A stretch of DNA of 64,000 nucleotides, taken from Sheuella amnicola (GTDB taxonomy: Bacteria; Pseudomonadota; Gammaproteobacteria; Burkholderiales; Burkholderiaceae_B). The stretch's first letter is position 1, and every line of letters starts with the position of its first letter. The position numbers were made by a program, and so were the translations under genes. Below, piece after piece: positions 34,099-42,313 of this stretch. A model generated the notes under the pieces. That model saw only the letters and a program-made list of their open reading frames with translations. It was not told where the DNA came from and did no database searches. The stretch lies in assembly GCF_010499255.1 (NCBI RefSeq), contig NZ_JAAGRN010000007.1:122559-186558 (forward strand), read 5' to 3'.

Positions 34099-35556
34099 AT
34101 GACTGAAGCGAAAGAACTGTTTTTGATCTACTGGCCGCACATACTTTTTGTGCTTTCGGGGCTACTAAGTGCTGTTGCTGCGGTGCATGCCGCCATGACC
34201 AAGCAAGATGTCCGGGCAGCGATTGGCTGGGTTGGCGTGGTGCTGTTTTCACCCTTTCTCGGGCCGTTTTTGTATGCGGTGGCAGGGATCAACAGGATCC
34301 GAAAAGAGCGTGTATCCCAACTGCGCTCAAGCAATATGTATCCCGAAGAGGTGATCGACCGCGTGCTCGCTCACGATGTTGTCGATGTTTCCGGTCCCCA
34401 GTTCGCTGCGCTCAGGCAGCTTGGCGATCGTGTTACTGATTTCCGATTGCTTGGATTTAATCGGATTAAATTGCTCAATGGTGGTGATGAAACTTACCCG
34501 GCCATGCTGGAAGCGATCGAATCGGCTCAAAAATCGATCGCCTTGCAAAGCTACATTTTTGATCATGATCCGATAGGCGAGAAAATTGCCGGGGCATTGA
34601 TCGATGCAGTCAAGCGTGGTGTACAAGTCAGGGTTTTGATCGATGCGGTTGGATCCAAATATTCCCATCCGCCTATTGTTCGAATGCTGGAAAAGGGGGG
34701 GGTGAGAACAGCATTGTTCATGCGCCCGGTTATTGGCCTCAGGCTTGTTTATGCCAATTTGCGTAGCCATCGTAAATTATTGGTCATCGATGGCATGCAT
34801 GGATTTACCGGAGGCATGAATATTCGTGCGGGGTTCATGACGGCCATTGCCAAAGAGCACGTTACGCATGACACTCATTTCCAGGTTGGTGGTCCGATTA
34901 TTCATCAGTTGATGGTTAATTTTGCGCACGATTGGCATTTCACAACGCAAGAGAAAATCACCGGCGATGCCTGGTTTTCCAATGTGTTGGCCAATGAGCT
35001 TGAGCCCGGCGTTCCGATTCGATGCGTGCCTTCGGGTCCGGACAGCACGATTGGCAATACGCACAAAATGCTCATGGGTGCTTTGTCCGTCGCGCAAACC
35101 CACGTCAGAATCCAGTCGCCGTATTTTTTGCCTGATCAGCCTTTGATTGCCGCACTAGCGACTGCTGCACGTCGTGGTGTGATTGTCGATATCGTGATCC
35201 CTGGCGCAAATAATCTCAAGCTCGTCAGCGCGGCGATGTCTGCCCAGTTCGATCAGTTGCTGCAAACCGGTTGTCGAATCTGGCGATCTTCCGGCACGTT
35301 TGATCATTCGAAATTATTTACGGTCGATGGCAGTTGGTCCTATGTCGGATCGTCGAATCTTGATCCGCGAAGCCTGAGATTGAATTTCGAGCTGGATATC
35401 GAGGTTTATGATCGACAACTGGCGCAACAGTTGGATGCGCGCATCGATGCTGCGATTTCCACGTCAACACTCGTTACGCTGGACGCAGAGCGTCGTCAGC
35501 CTTTCCTGATCAGATTGCGCAATAGGGTAGTCTGGCTAGCCTCGCCATACTTGTGA
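34099..35556 (+). CDS. cls: Cardiolipin synthase (phospholipase D superfamily)
   Basis: The 485-residue protein has two N-terminal membrane helices (HILFVLSGLLSAVAAVHAAM and GWVGVVLFSPFLGPFLYAVAG), then two phospholipase D domains. HKD motifs are His224 in SHRKLLVIDG and His403 in DHSKLFTVDG, each followed by the GGMN or GSSNLDPRS segments. It condenses two phosphatidylglycerols (or PG with another donor) to cardiolipin in the inner membrane. The start at 34099 lies 47 bp from tRNA-His, which runs the other way, so promoters overlap there. It converges with the EamA gene with 13 bp between stops. Confidence 0.93.
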   Translation: MTEAKELFLIYWPHILFVLSGLLSAVAAVHAAMTKQDVRAAIGWVGVVLFSPFLGPFLYAVAGINRIRKERVSQLRSSNMYPEEVIDRVLAHDVVDVSGPQFAALRQLGDRVTDFRLLGFNRIKLLNGGDETYPAMLEAIESAQKSIALQSYIFDHDPIGEKIAGALIDAVKRGVQVRVLIDAVGSKYSHPPIVRMLEKGGVRTALFMRPVIGLRLVYANLRSHRKLLVIDGMHGFTGGMNIRAGFMTAIAKEHVTHDTHFQVGGPIIHQLMVNFAHDWHFTTQEKITGDAWFSNVLANELEPGVPIRCVPSGPDSTIGNTHKMLMGALSVAQTHVRIQSPYFLPDQPLIAALATAARRGVIVDIVIPGANNLKLVSAAMSAQFDQLLQTGCRIWRSSGTFDHSKLFTVDGSWSYVGSSNLDPRSLRLNFELDIEVYDRQLAQQLDARIDAAISTSTLVTLDAERRQPFLIRLRNRVVWLASPYL

Positions 35557-35569
35557 TTCGCTCGCCGGA

Positions 35570-36439
35570 TTAGGTTTTGCGTGTTGCCGTCGCAGCGCAA
35601 CCCGCTGCGGCAATGATGATGCAAAGGATCGCCACCCATTGCATCCTCTCCAGATGCTCTTGCAAAAGAACAGCCGCCGTTAACGCACCAATGGCGGGCT
35701 CCATGGATAACATCATGCCGAATGTTTTAGCCGAAAGTCCCTTCAGCGCATTCATTTCGAGTGAGTAAGGCAAAGCGCTCGACAGAATACCCACCCCAAG
35801 TCCTGCAACAAGGTAAACAGGATCGATCAGCTTGACACCTGCTTCCGCGATCCCGAATGGCAAAACACATAGTGCGGCCATCACCAGTCCCAACGATGTC
35901 GACTGTCCTGATGGCAAACCACCCAGACGTTTGCCGAACAAAATATAAAGCACCCAGAACATCCCCCCGGCCAATGCGTATATCACGCCTAGTGGATCGA
36001 GCTCACTTCCGAGGTCAGTGATTGGTAGTAGAAGGGACAGGCCAAACAAAGCGAAAAAAATCCAGAGAAAATCGATCGCTTTGCGGGAAAGCACGATCGA
36101 TAGCGTCAACGGTCCGGCTAATTCGAGTGCAATCGAAATGCCCAGCGGCAGTGTTCGCAATGACATATAGAAAACCAGGTTCATCAAGCCCAGCGATGCT
36201 GCATAGAGGAATATTCTGAAGGCGGCATTGGCGTCCAAGGCCCATCTCCAGGGCCGTTGCCAGATCACCAGAATCAGAGCGCCCAATACAAGTCGATAGG
36301 TTGTTGTCCCGGCCGCCCCGACTTCAGGAAAGAGCGACTTTGCGAATGATGTTCCGACACAGAGGGACAGGATGGCTGCAAGTAGGGATAAAACCGGAAG
36401 CAGAACAGTGCGTGGAGAATGCGAGTTCGAAAGAGACAT
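35570..36439 (-). CDS. EamA/DMT-family exporter, RhtA-like
   Basis: The 289-residue membrane protein has ten predicted helices in two EamA halves (about 15-140 and 150-285). The sequence GTSFAKSLFPEVGAAGTTTYRLVLGALIL resembles RhtA, the homoserine/threonine exporter, including the start of helix 2 and the WQRPWRW loop. The second half has ALPYSLEMNALKGLSAKTFGMMLSMEPAIGAL, a typical RhtA-type EMxALxxL segment. Substrate is inferred by resemblance only. Its start lies 74 bp from the divergent parvulin gene. Confidence 0.85.
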   Translation of the reverse strand: MSLSNSHSPRTVLLPVLSLLAAILSLCVGTSFAKSLFPEVGAAGTTTYRLVLGALILVIWQRPWRWALDANAAFRIFLYAASLGLMNLVFYMSLRTLPLGISIALELAGPLTLSIVLSRKAIDFLWIFFALFGLSLLLPITDLGSELDPLGVIYALAGGMFWVLYILFGKRLGGLPSGQSTSLGLVMAALCVLPFGIAEAGVKLIDPVYLVAGLGVGILSSALPYSLEMNALKGLSAKTFGMMLSMEPAIGALTAAVLLQEHLERMQWVAILCIIIAAAGCAATATRKT

Positions 36440-36513
36440 ACATCACATTAGAGCATAGAGCTTCATTCTATAATTTGAGGTCAATTTACTTCTCTAGCGG
36501 GTAAGCTCAAGCC

Positions 36514-37320
36514 ATGTCTGTTTCCAAATTTTTCAAAGGATTTGCCGCGGTTGTCGTGTTGACGGCATGTGCGCCTGCGGCCTATGCTCAAGGCAAAACA
36601 ACGGCTTCGTTTGCTAAAGTTAATGGCGTTGCCATCCCCGAAAGTCTGCTGGATCAAAACGTGCGGATCAATGTCAGCCAGGGCGCGAAAGATTCGCCGG
36701 AGTTGCGTCAGGTGATCAAAGAGGAATTGATTACCCGCGAAGTCCTTGCTCAAGAAGCATCGAAAAAGAAGCTGGACAAAACCCCTGATGCTCAAGAGCA
36801 GTTTGCGCAGTTGCGCCAGACTTTTCTGATCGAGTTGCTTCTTGCGGATTATTTCAAGAACAACCCCGTGACTGACGCCGAGATTAAAGCGGATTACGAT
36901 CGTCAGATTGCCGCAATGGCCGATGCCAAACAATATCGATTAAGTCTGATCGTTGTGAAGACTGAAGATGAGGCAAAAAATTTACTGGCTCGTTTGCGTA
37001 AAGGCGAACCCTTTTCGAAGCTGGCCACCGAAAAGTCGATTGATCCCAGCAAAAAAGATGGTGGTAATGTCGGTTGGGTCATGCCTGGACAAATCCTGCC
37101 TGTGATCTCGAACGTGATGGTGAATTTGAACAAAGGCAGCTTGGCCGCCGCGCCGATTCAAACACCTGCGGGATGGAACATTATTAAAGTGGAGGATGTT
37201 CGCCCTTTTCAGGCTCCAACGCTTGAAGAGAGCAGGGAAAATATCCGCCAGATGATCACCCAGCAAAAGCGCATTGATTTCGCTAAAAAGCTTCGGGCTG
37301 CGGCGAAAGTAACGGAGTAG
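36514..37320 (+). CDS. Periplasmic parvulin-type peptidyl-prolyl isomerase
   Basis: The 268-residue protein has a signal peptide with likely cleavage after AYA before QGK. An N-terminal helical chaperone-like region (VNGVAIPESLLDQNV) precedes a parvulin domain from about residue 140, including RLSLIVVKTEDEAKNLLARL, LATEKSIDPSKKDGGNVGW and PIQTPAGWNIIKVED. Such PpiC/SurA-type proteins assist folding of outer-membrane or secreted proteins. The domain lacks the double parvulin repeat of SurA. A tRNA-Arg gene converges with it downstream. Confidence 0.92.
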   Translation: MSVSKFFKGFAAVVVLTACAPAAYAQGKTTASFAKVNGVAIPESLLDQNVRINVSQGAKDSPELRQVIKEELITREVLAQEASKKKLDKTPDAQEQFAQLRQTFLIELLLADYFKNNPVTDAEIKADYDRQIAAMADAKQYRLSLIVVKTEDEAKNLLARLRKGEPFSKLATEKSIDPSKKDGGNVGWVMPGQILPVISNVMVNLNKGSLAAAPIQTPAGWNIIKVEDVRPFQAPTLEESRENIRQMITQQKRIDFAKKLRAAAKVTE

Positions 37321-37369
37321 GGCCTGGTGGGGAGGACCGGAGTCGGGCAGGTTGACTCCTGTGTGGGGA

Positions 37370-37446
37370 TGGTGCCCCCGGCGAGAATCGAACTCACAAC
37401 CACCCGCTTAGAAGGCGGGTGCTCTATCCAATTGAGCTACGGGGAC
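37370..37446 (-). tRNA. tRNA-Arg (anticodon TCT)
   Basis: On the minus strand the acceptor GTCCCCG pairs with CGGGGGC (one T-G pair), with discriminator A and encoded CCA. The anticodon stem CCCGC/GCGGG holds loop CTTCTAA, anticodon TCT. The D-arm AGCTCAATTGGATAGAGC and T-arm GTTCGATTC are normal. An inverted repeat GGAGTC/GACTCC lies downstream at 37339-37359 but without a T-run. Confidence 0.97.
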
Positions 37447-37538
37447 ATCCGGGCGCTATTCTAACCTCAGCCGGCAAGACTTCATAACTCAGAGGGCAAA
37501 TAAGCGTTTTCGGGGCATTTCGTTGTATCGTGTCAGCT

Positions 37539-38165
37539 ATGTCTCAATTATTTGTTGTTCATCCTGAAAATCCGCAACCTCGTCTGCTGAAGCAGGCAGC
37601 TCAGTTTTTGCAAGAGGGCGGTTTGGTGGCTGTTCCCACCGACTCCAGTTATGCCGTTGTTGCACGTCTTGACGACAAGGCAGCTGCAGATCGTTTGCGC
37701 AAGTTGCGAGGTCTGGATGAACGGCATCACCTGACCGTTCTATGTCAGGACATGGCCGGCATCAGCCAGTTCGCCCACGTTGATAACGCACAGTTTCGTC
37801 TGCTCAAGCACGCCACCCCGGGTCCCTGGACTTTCATTCTGGAAGCGTCTCGAGAGGTTCCCCGGCGGGTGTCGCATCCGTCGCGCAAAACCATCGGAAT
37901 CAGGGTGCCGGATCATCCAGTAGCACTGGCTTTGCTCAAAACGGTCGAATCCCCTTTGTTATCCACCACACTGATTCCGCCGGGCGAGGATGAACCCTTA
38001 AATGATCCGGAGGAGATCCGGACCCGCTTTCAACATCAACTGGCTGCGGTGATCGATGCGGGAAGCTGTTCGCTCGAGCCGACAACGATCATCGATCTAT
38101 CCGGTTCTGAGCCGGTTACTGTTCGCAGGGGACGGGGAGATCCCTCCGTTCTAGGACTGGATTAG
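37539..38165 (+). CDS. yciO: YciO-type Sua5/YrdC-domain protein
   Basis: The 208-residue single-domain protein of the YrdC/Sua5 superfamily begins MSQLFVVHPENPQPRLLKQA, close to E. coli YciO. It has GGLVAVPTDSSYAVVARLDD, the LTVLCQDMAGISQFAHVDN segment, ATPGPWTFILEASREVPRR and RKTIGIRVPDHP. YrdC-type proteins bind double-stranded or transfer RNA and make threonylcarbamoyl-AMP for t6A37. YciO proteins lack part of the SxN/KRxx set and their role is less clear. The ATG at 37539 is chosen by similarity; GTG at 37530 is an alternative. It lies 45 bp before the M50 protease gene and may be cotranscribed with it. Confidence 0.88.
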   Translation: MSQLFVVHPENPQPRLLKQAAQFLQEGGLVAVPTDSSYAVVARLDDKAAADRLRKLRGLDERHHLTVLCQDMAGISQFAHVDNAQFRLLKHATPGPWTFILEASREVPRRVSHPSRKTIGIRVPDHPVALALLKTVESPLLSTTLIPPGEDEPLNDPEEIRTRFQHQLAAVIDAGSCSLEPTTIIDLSGSEPVTVRRGRGDPSVLGLD

Positions 38166-38210
38166 TTCATTTTGCGATGATTCGGTCCGGCTCAAAATAA
38201 AGTAAAACTT

Positions 38211-38858
38211 ATGAATGAAATCATCCAAACGATTTGCGTACTGGCACTGCCGGTCATATTTGCTATTACGCTTCACGAGGCTGCCCACGCGTATGTGGCT
38301 AGATTATTTGGCGACCCGACAGCATCCCAGCTTGGCCGGGTCAGCCTGAATCCGGCCAAGCATATTGATCCAGTTGGCACGATTCTGGTGCCTGTGGGCA
38401 TTTTATTGATGTCCAAACTGCTGGGCGGGTCTCCTTTGCTGTTTGGCTGGGCCAAACCGGTGCCGGTTGACTTCGGTCGATTGCATCGTCCCAAGCAGGA
38501 TATGTTGTGGGTGGCACTTGCCGGCCCCGGCGCCAATCTACTGATGGCATTGATCTGGGCCTTTGTGTGCGGGATGTTGATTTCCAGGGGTATCAGGGAT
38601 GGATTCATGTTTGAAGTCTCCCTAGTCGGTATTCAGATCAATTTGTCCCTGATGGCGCTGAATTTGCTCCCGGTTTTACCTCTGGATGGCGGCCGCGTTC
38701 TGTTTAGCTTGCTGCCAAATAGATACGCCTGGCAATTCGGTCGCCTCGAGCCTTATGGCATGTTAATTGTGATCGTCCTTTTGTTTTCGGGCATCCTGGA
38801 TGCGCTCATGTATCCTGTCATGAGCCTGGCTCCATGGCTTGTTAGGATCTTTGTGTGA
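38211..38858 (+). CDS. Site-2 protease family (M50) membrane metalloprotease
   Basis: The 215-residue integral membrane protein has the zinc motif His22-Glu23-x2-His26 (LHEAAHAYVA) in its first helix. The third zinc ligand region is LNLLPVLPLDGGRVL, with Asp in LDGG. It lacks a PDZ domain, so it is the short FtsH-independent S2P type common in proteobacteria (YdiL/Rv-like), not RseP. Role and substrate are unknown. A 130-bp gap follows before dapA with no clear promoter or terminator. Confidence 0.9.
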   Translation: MNEIIQTICVLALPVIFAITLHEAAHAYVARLFGDPTASQLGRVSLNPAKHIDPVGTILVPVGILLMSKLLGGSPLLFGWAKPVPVDFGRLHRPKQDMLWVALAGPGANLLMALIWAFVCGMLISRGIRDGFMFEVSLVGIQINLSLMALNLLPVLPLDGGRVLFSLLPNRYAWQFGRLEPYGMLIVIVLLFSGILDALMYPVMSLAPWLVRIFV

Positions 38859-38990
38859 TTTTGGGTACGAAGGTAAAAAAGTTTCAAGTCGTTCCAGGTT
38901 ACGCATTTCTCTTGCAATCCAGTAAACTTAAGCACTTTTATGACACGTGGCGCAGTCGCGTCTCCACTAGTAAGCGTTTTGGATCTCAAT

Positions 38991-39896
38991 ATGTCCTCGA
39001 TCTCATCTTCGCAAGGCCCCCGTTTTCAGGGAAGCATGGTGGCTCTTGTCACCCCGATGCACCCTGATGGTAGTCTGGATTACGACAGTTTTCGAAAACT
39101 GATCGATTGGCATGCCCAGGAAGGTACAGACGCACTTGTGGTGGTCGGTACATCCGGCGAGTCTCCCACTGTCGATGTCGACGAGCATGCGGAATTGATT
39201 CGTGTCGCCGTGACGCATGCCGCCGGCCGCATGCCCGTGATTGCCGGTGTCGGTGCAAACTCGACCAGCGAAGCGATTCATCTAGCCGAACATGCCCGCA
39301 AGGTTGGCGCGCAGGCCGGTTTGTCGGTTGTTCCCTACTACAACAAGCCTTCCCAGGAAGGCATGTACCAGCACTTTAAAACCATTCAAGAGGCGGTTGA
39401 TCTGCCCACCATTCTTTACAACGTGCCCGGACGAACAGTTGCCGACTTGTCGCATGAAACTGTATTGCGGCTGGCGCAAGTTCCCGGCATTGTCGGTATC
39501 AAGGATGCGACCGGGGATATCGGTCGCGGCGCGCTGCTGATTCGCGATGTGCCCGAACACTTCCAGGTGCTCAGCGGTGACGATGCCACCGCCGCGGCTT
39601 TGATTCTGCTGGGCGGACGCGGCAATATTTCCGTGACCGCTAACATCGCACCGCGTGCGATGCATGAAATGTGTGCGGCTGCGCTCAAAGGCGATGTTGC
39701 GCAAGTTAGAAAAATCAACAATTTACTGGGACCTTTGAACAAGCTGCTGTTTGTCGAAGGTAATCCGGTGCCAGTTAAGTGGGCGCTTGCCCAGATGGGA
39801 CGTACTCCGTTGGGATACCGTTTACCACTAGTCGAGTTAAGTGCACAGTTTCACGCACCGTTGCGTGCAGCAATGGTCCAGGCGGGGTTGCTCTGA
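38991..39896 (+). CDS. dapA: 4-hydroxy-tetrahydrodipicolinate synthase (DHDPS)
   Basis: The 301-residue TIM-barrel enzyme condenses aspartate-4-semialdehyde with pyruvate for lysine and peptidoglycan synthesis. The Schiff-base Lys171 is in GIKDATGD and the catalytic Tyr143 in LYNVPGRT; their 28-residue spacing equals Tyr133/Lys161 of E. coli DapA. The N-terminus [20 protein letters not shown] is standard. The ATG at 38991 is chosen; an upstream in-frame ATG at 38940 would add 17 atypical residues. It is followed after 1 nt by bamC, the conserved dapA-nlpB order. lysC, the first lysine-pathway enzyme, is 18 kb away in this window. Confidence 0.95.
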   Translation: MSSISSSQGPRFQGSMVALVTPMHPDGSLDYDSFRKLIDWHAQEGTDALVVVGTSGESPTVDVDEHAELIRVAVTHAAGRMPVIAGVGANSTSEAIHLAEHARKVGAQAGLSVVPYYNKPSQEGMYQHFKTIQEAVDLPTILYNVPGRTVADLSHETVLRLAQVPGIVGIKDATGDIGRGALLIRDVPEHFQVLSGDDATAAALILLGGRGNISVTANIAPRAMHEMCAAALKGDVAQVRKINNLLGPLNKLLFVEGNPVPVKWALAQMGRTPLGYRLPLVELSAQFHAPLRAAMVQAGLL

Positions 39897-39897
39897 A

Positions 39898-41052
39898 ATG
39901 AAAAGTTTTGTTGGTCGCAAGACCGTATGGTTCGCAGGTTTTCTTGCAGCGTTATTGACCCTTCAGGGTTGTAGTGGTATCCGGGAAGCACTAAGCGGTG
40001 ATGATTCTGTTGATTACAAGAGCGTTGTTCGCACAGATCCACTAAGCATTCCACCTGATTTGACTCAGGCTGCGAATGACCCGCGCTATCGTGCGCCGGC
40101 TTCGGGCACGACGACTTATTCTCAGTTCCAACAGCAGGGCCAGGCGCTGGCTGCCGCTAAAGGGGCACCTCAAAACACGAATCAGGCCTCCGTGTTGCCG
40201 ACGCGCTCCGATATGCGCGTCATGCGAGATGGCGATTTACGTTGGTTGGTGGTCGATATGCCGGCCGACAAGGTATTTTCGATGGCGGCCGACTTCTGGA
40301 CGGAAAGCGGCTTTACCCTTGATGTGACCGATCCCAAGGCGGGTTTGCTAGTGACCAATTGGGCCGAAAATCGGGCAAAGATTCCGGAAAGTTTCATCCG
40401 GCAGGCCTTGGGCAAAGTCCTCGAAGGGCTGTGGGACAGTGGCACGCGCGACAAGTTCAGCACACGCGTCGAGCGTGTTGGTCCGAACCGCACCGAGGTG
40501 TACATTTCCCATAAGCACATGGAAGAGAAAGACTACAGTACCCAAGGTCAGGTCAACGTGCGTTGGTTTAACGGCAAGGAAGATCCCGGCCTGAACTCCG
40601 CCATGCTCGCTCGCATGATGGTTTTCTTCGGTGAAGATGTCGATGGCGCACGCAAGAAAATGGCTCAGGCCCAGGCACCTGCAGAGGCCGCCAAGGTGAT
40701 TGCAACCGGCGATAAAACATCGTTGAATCTGGCTGAACCTTTTGACCGGGCATGGCGCAGAGTTGGTGTGGCTCTGGATTCTGGTGGTTTTGCCGTGGAT
40801 GATCGCGATCGCTCGGCGGGTGATTTCTATGTTCGCTATGTTGATACAGATACAGGCGCCAAGCGTGAAGAGCCCGGATTCTTCAGCCGGCTTTTCGGTG
40901 CCAAGGATCCGGCTAAGGCGCCGACATATCGCTTGCACTTGACCCAGAAGGGCAACGAAACCGAAGTCACGGTTCTGGATGCCGATGGCAAACGTGATAC
41001 TAGTTCAACCGCGCAACGGATGCTGGATGTGCTGGCTGGCAAGTTGAAGTGA
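39898..41052 (+). CDS. bamC: Outer membrane assembly lipoprotein BamC (NlpB)
   Basis: The 384-residue lipoprotein has a signal sequence with lipobox LQGC (LLTLQGCSG), so it should be attached to the outer membrane by the Cys. An N-terminal unstructured stretch with SVVRTDPLSIPPDLTQAAND, the BamD-binding segment typical of BamC, precedes two helix-grip domains (about 105-215 and 255-384). It is an accessory subunit of the BAM complex that inserts outer-membrane beta-barrel proteins. It starts 1 nt after dapA and ends before a strong terminator. A longer in-frame start inside dapA is rejected because it would remove the signal peptide. Confidence 0.93.
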   Translation: MKSFVGRKTVWFAGFLAALLTLQGCSGIREALSGDDSVDYKSVVRTDPLSIPPDLTQAANDPRYRAPASGTTTYSQFQQQGQALAAAKGAPQNTNQASVLPTRSDMRVMRDGDLRWLVVDMPADKVFSMAADFWTESGFTLDVTDPKAGLLVTNWAENRAKIPESFIRQALGKVLEGLWDSGTRDKFSTRVERVGPNRTEVYISHKHMEEKDYSTQGQVNVRWFNGKEDPGLNSAMLARMMVFFGEDVDGARKKMAQAQAPAEAAKVIATGDKTSLNLAEPFDRAWRRVGVALDSGGFAVDDRDRSAGDFYVRYVDTDTGAKREEPGFFSRLFGAKDPAKAPTYRLHLTQKGNETEVTVLDADGKRDTSSTAQRMLDVLAGKLK

Positions 41053-41080
41053 TACGTCTATAAAATCACGGCCTCAAATG

Positions 41081-41118
41081 AAAAACCTCCGGTGCCTTAA
41101 AACACCGGAGGTTTTTTT
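41081..41118. terminator. Strong bidirectional terminator between bamC and roxA
   Basis: CCTCCGGTG (41086-41094) pairs with CACCGGAGG (41103-41111) around an 8-nt loop, with AAAAA on the left and a T-run on the right. Both strands have a U-tract, so it serves both converging operons. Confidence 0.95.
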
Positions 41119-41125
41119 ATGAAGA

Positions 41126-42313
41126 TTACTTGCGGATCAGATGAATCCAGCCATCTTCCAGCCATTCTGTGAGCGCATCTTTTGCCTCATCAGAAAGCTT
41201 ATTTGCGGCGGGGTGGTCACCACGCAGCTCACGTTCATCGGCCAGAATCTTCAAGGCAGGCTCCGCACGCACGGAGGCTACTTCGCCATTAATGAACAAC
41301 TGTTGGCCCCGGTAGAGCATGCGGGTTCTACGATCAAGTGACCAATGGGTATAAGGCTCTAGCTGGCCATCCGAGTCCTCATTGAAGTCGAAGGCATCAA
41401 ACACGGCTGCTTGATTAGGTTCTGTGAGCCAGCAGCCAAGAAATCGATTGGCGAGTGCTTCGTTGAACTGAATCTTCGCAGCTGCCTTTATTGCGGCATC
41501 GATCATGCGATCGGGGATTTGTGCCGGATTTTTAGTAGCACTTTGTCCGGGGTCACGATAAATCGCATCCAGTTTGGGGCCGGGCAATGCCGGTTCACCA
41601 TAGGGACCACTTGCGATACCGGCTCGGGCAAAAATTTGGTCCGCCGCGGCTTCAAGCATGCCTCTGGCCAGCGCTGCCTCATCCGGGGCGCGAAATCCGA
41701 TTGAAATCGTCATGCAATCATCCAAGGCGACGCCATCATGTGCCGCTTGAGGCGGCAGATAAAGCATGTCACCGGGTTCGAGCACGAATTCTTGCTCAGG
41801 AGCAAAGTTTTTCAAAATCTTTAGCGGTAAATTCGGTACTAGCGTTAAATCCTTTTGCTGTCCGAATTGCCAGCGACGACGCCCATGCGCTTGCAATAGA
41901 AAAACATCGTAACTGTCAAAGTGCGGTCCGACGCCGCCGCCGGCAGTTGCCAGGCTGATCATCATGTCATCCAGACGAACATCCGGGATAAACCGAAATT
42001 GATTCATCAGTTCGCAGGCCCCATCGTTGTGGATGTCAACGCTTTGCACCAATAATGTCCAGTCCGGCTCGGTTGCTTTCGGCAGGCGTGCGAACGGCCC
42101 GCATTCCATTTGCCATTGTTTATTTTCACGCCAGATCAGTCGCGATTCGACTTCATCGCGTTTACTCATTTTTTTGAGTTCAGTTATGGAAAGCGGAGAC
42201 TTGAAATTGGAAAAGGCCTGTCTCACAAGCAAAGGTTTTCGTTGCCAGTAAGTTTTCATGAACTCGGCAGGCGTGATGCCACCCAGCATTGCCAAAGGTT
42301 TATTCGGATTCAT
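41126..42313 (-). CDS. roxA: Ribosomal oxygenase RoxA (uL16 arginine hydroxylase, JmjC fold)
   Basis: The 395-residue protein is related to E. coli YcfD/RoxA. The iron facial triad is visible: His131-x-Asp133 ([11 protein letters not shown]) and His192 (PQAAHDG); the 2-oxoglutarate-binding region lies between ([10 protein letters not shown]). The N-terminal segment [12 protein letters not shown] is conserved in these cupin/JmjC oxygenases. They hydroxylate an arginine of ribosomal protein uL16 using oxygen, iron and 2-oxoglutarate. It overlaps the mutS stop by 4 bp, so it is translated from the mutS transcript. Confidence 0.9.
   Translation of the reverse strand: MNPNKPLAMLGGITPAEFMKTYWQRKPLLVRQAFSNFKSPLSITELKKMSKRDEVESRLIWRENKQWQMECGPFARLPKATEPDWTLLVQSVDIHNDGACELMNQFRFIPDVRLDDMMISLATAGGGVGPHFDSYDVFLLQAHGRRRWQFGQQKDLTLVPNLPLKILKNFAPEQEFVLEPGDMLYLPPQAAHDGVALDDCMTISIGFRAPDEAALARGMLEAAADQIFARAGIASGPYGEPALPGPKLDAIYRDPGQSATKNPAQIPDRMIDAAIKAAAKIQFNEALANRFLGCWLTEPNQAAVFDAFDFNEDSDGQLEPYTHWSLDRRTRMLYRGQQLFINGEVASVRAEPALKILADERELRGDHPAANKLSDEAKDALTEWLEDGWIHLIRK

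Noticed and set aside
38940..38990. Longer N-terminus for dapA
   Set aside because: The added 17 residues do not belong to the family; ATG at 38991 gives the usual start.
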